Assembly: GCA_964447335.1 (NCBI GenBank)
Contig: CAYUSA010000018.1
Coordinates: 1 to 50,959, forward strand
Source: HRBIN12 sp964447335
Lineage (GTDB): Bacteria > Actinomycetota > UBA4738 > HRBIN12
Reading direction: 5' to 3'
Length of the DNA: 50,959 nucleotides
Shown here: positions 49,636-50,959 of the stretch, one piece after another
How positions within the stretch are numbered: the stretch's first letter is position 1
How the letters are laid out: each line of letters opens with the position of its first letter
The notes under the pieces: generated by a model
The model's input: the letters and a program-made list of their open reading frames with translations, nothing else
The model's database searches: none
Told to the model about the DNA's origin: nothing
Made by a program: the position numbers and the translations under genes

Positions 49636-50655
49636 ATGGAGGGCTGGCGCGCGGCCCTGAACGGCGATCCGTTGCCGTGGCTCCTGGACGAAGAGCCCCC
49701 GGCCGTGCGTCACCTCGCGCTCCGACTGCTCGAGGATGAGCCGGAGGACGCCCCGAGGGTGCGTCGCGCCCGCGCGGCCGCGATGCGCGCGGACCCGATC
49801 GCCTCGATCCTCTCCGCCCAGCGCCCGGAGGGCTGGTGGGTGAAGCCCGGCGCCGGATACGGCCCGAAGTACATGGGCACGATCTGGTGCCTCGTCTTCC
49901 TCGATCAGCTCGGGGCCGACCTCGCCGATGCGCGGGTGCAGCGCGCGTGCTCGTACGTGATCGAGCACGCGCAGGCCTCGAGCGGCGGGTTCAGCGCGTC
50001 GGCGAGCGCACGGGACCGTCCGCCCCCACCGTCGAGCGTCGTGCACTGCCTGAACGGCAACGTCCTGCGCGCCCTCATCGGGTTCGGTCACCTCGACGAC
50101 GAGCGGGTGCGGCGCTCGGTCGACTGGCAGGCGCGGTCCATCACCGGCGAGGGCGAGGTCGCCTTCTACCGGTCGGCGACGAGCACGCCCGGGTTCGCGT
50201 GCGCCGCGAACGAGCACGCGCCGTGCGCGTGGGGTGCCATCAAGGCGCTCCGTTCGCTGGCTCGGATCCCTCCGCGTCGCCGAGCGGCCCACGTGCGCCG
50301 CGCTGTGGATGCCGGGGCCGAGTTCCTCCTCTCCCGAGACCCGGCGGTTGCCGACTACCCGACGGGATGGGGCAACACGCGGCCGAGCTCCTCGTGGTTC
50401 AAGCTGGGTTTCCCCTCCGGGTACGTCGCCGACGTCCTGCAGAACCTCGAGGTCCTGTGCGAGCTGGGGCATGCCCGGGATCCGCGCCTGTCCAACGCCC
50501 TCGAGCTCGTGCTGTCGAAGCAGCTACCCGACGGGCGATGGCGGAACGAGTACGCCTACAACGGCAAGACCTGGACGGACATCGAGCGCCAGGGCGAGCC
50601 GAGCCGGTGGGTGACGCTCCGCGCGTGCGCCGTGCTCAAGCAGGCGCTCGGCTGA
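49636..50655 (+). CDS. Prenyltransferase / squalene-cyclase-like alpha-barrel repeat protein
   Basis: 339 aa. It has the repeat layout of terpenoid-cyclase/prenyltransferase (alpha/alpha) barrels: ILSAQRPEGWWVKPGAGYGP, ASSGGFSASA, then HCLNGNVLRALIGFGHLDDE, WGAIKALRSLA and LSKQLPDGRWRNEYAYNGKT near the end. There are no DxDD or CaaX-binding motifs, so it is probably not an active cyclase. Database names such as NifH-like for this family are misleading. Leaderless start at ATG 49636. Function unknown. Confidence 0.78.
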   Translation: MEGWRAALNGDPLPWLLDEEPPAVRHLALRLLEDEPEDAPRVRRARAAAMRADPIASILSAQRPEGWWVKPGAGYGPKYMGTIWCLVFLDQLGADLADARVQRACSYVIEHAQASSGGFSASASARDRPPPPSSVVHCLNGNVLRALIGFGHLDDERVRRSVDWQARSITGEGEVAFYRSATSTPGFACAANEHAPCAWGAIKALRSLARIPPRRRAAHVRRAVDAGAEFLLSRDPAVADYPTGWGNTRPSSSWFKLGFPSGYVADVLQNLEVLCELGHARDPRLSNALELVLSKQLPDGRWRNEYAYNGKTWTDIERQGEPSRWVTLRACAVLKQALG

Positions 50656-50674
50656 GCGTCACCCACCCCTCGCG

Positions 50675-50959
50675 TCAGACCTCGATCTTCTGACCGCAGC
50701 TCGGGCAGAAGTGCGCGTCGGCCTCGATCTTGTGGCCGCAGTTCGGGCAGAAGTGTGAGTGCTCTCCCGCCGGCGTCTCCGGGGTCGCCGCGGGAGCGGG
50801 CGGCGTCGGAGCAGGGGGCGTGGGAGCGGTGGCCTGGGGCGGGCTCGGAGCTTCCGCCTTCGGGGCCGTGGCAGGCGGCGTCGGCTGGAACCCGACGGAG
50901 CGCGCGGCCTCGCCCGTCTGCGCGGGCGGCGGCGAGCCGACCACCTGCAGCGGCTGGGT
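50675..50959 (-). CDS. C-terminal part of a protein ending in two zinc ribbons (5' end beyond window)
   Basis: About 95 codons are visible and the frame stays open to the window edge (TQPLQVVGSPPP), so the start lies outside; GTG 50944 is probably not the true start. A Pro/Ala/Thr-rich linker (about 30-65) leads to FCPNCGHKIEADAHFCPSCG, two CxxC pairs forming zinc ribbons, and KIEV. Such a tail follows SPFH-domain or scaffold proteins in many bacteria, but the domain itself is not visible. Confidence 0.7.
   Translation of the reverse strand, partial: TQPLQVVGSPPPAQTGEAARSVGFQPTPPATAPKAEAPSPPQATAPTPPAPTPPAPAATPETPAGEHSHFCPNCGHKIEADAHFCPSCGQKIEV

Noticed and set aside
1..50959. CRISPR arrays, rRNA, tRNA genes, insertion sequences or phage genes
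   Set aside because: No regularly spaced repeats, conserved RNA gene sequences, transposase motifs or structural phage genes were seen in either strand.

Overview
The window is about 70% G+C bacterial chromosome with tightly packed genes. An AdnA/AdnB-like helicase-nuclease pair, a UvrD2-type helicase with a C-terminal HRDC-like region, an MBL-fold/Crp neighbourhood, frequent GTG starts and many apparently leaderless genes all point to an actinobacterium (Actinomycetota). It is probably an uncultured, deep-branching one. I cannot assign a genus. No rRNA, tRNA, CRISPR array or insertion sequence was recognised.

Layout. 1-4690: a MidA-type methyltransferase (cut by the window edge), a NUDIX/MBL-fold hydrolase pair, a methyltransferase, a Crp-family regulator, a stand-alone cyclic-nucleotide-binding-domain protein and an unknown protein. 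4684-10841: the AdnB- and AdnA-like genes of a double-strand-break resection enzyme. 10879-13451: a site-2-type metalloprotease with CBS domains, divergent from an ECF sigma factor and its likely membrane partner. 13510-13671: a 53-codon remnant of a photolyase gene. 13754-16095: a DUF72 protein, a PGPGW protein and a TerC-family exporter behind a yybP-ykoY (manganese) riboswitch. 16176-18658: an OmpR/EnvZ-type two-component system and an Asp/Ser-rich exported protein. 18757-22069: two paralogous membrane histidine kinases with atypical base composition, separated by a terminator hairpin and a 27-codon ORF. 21939-27509: DUF5317, a NERD-helicase, an MpaB-like oxygenase, a HAD phosphatase, a UbiE/MenG-like methyltransferase and a membrane protein. 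27605-29104: a lower-GC cassette with a frameshifted NYN (LabA-like) RNase gene and an HTH-HNH nuclease gene. 29109-31037: UvrD2. 31100-32040: two truncated genes (SMP-30-like and PotC-like) meeting head to head at one breakpoint. 32098-36658: a MoxR AAA ATPase / VWA cluster with small membrane proteins. 36669-39526: a methyltransferase, a family III CoA transferase and a winged-helix/coiled-coil protein. 39523-49155: ten co-directional genes forming a peptide/amide uptake and hydrolysis cluster (two glutamine-amidotransferase-fold enzymes, a C45 acyltransferase/peptidase, a creatininase and a complete Opp-type ABC transporter). 49167-50959: a DUF1232 protein, a prenyltransferase-like repeat protein and the C-terminus of a zinc-ribbon protein.

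One pattern runs through the window: at least 16 gene starts have a TANNNT -10 hexamer ending 6-8 nt before the start codon, the signature of leaderless mRNAs. I used it to choose several starts. The most interesting items are the manganese riboswitch whose helix competes with a Shine-Dalgarno helix, the kinase pair with its small ORF, the NYN/HNH cassette, the collapsed photolyase gene, the SMP-30/PotC breakpoint, and the contrast between the Crp-family regulator (lost phosphate-binding Arg) and its single-domain neighbour (retained Arg).
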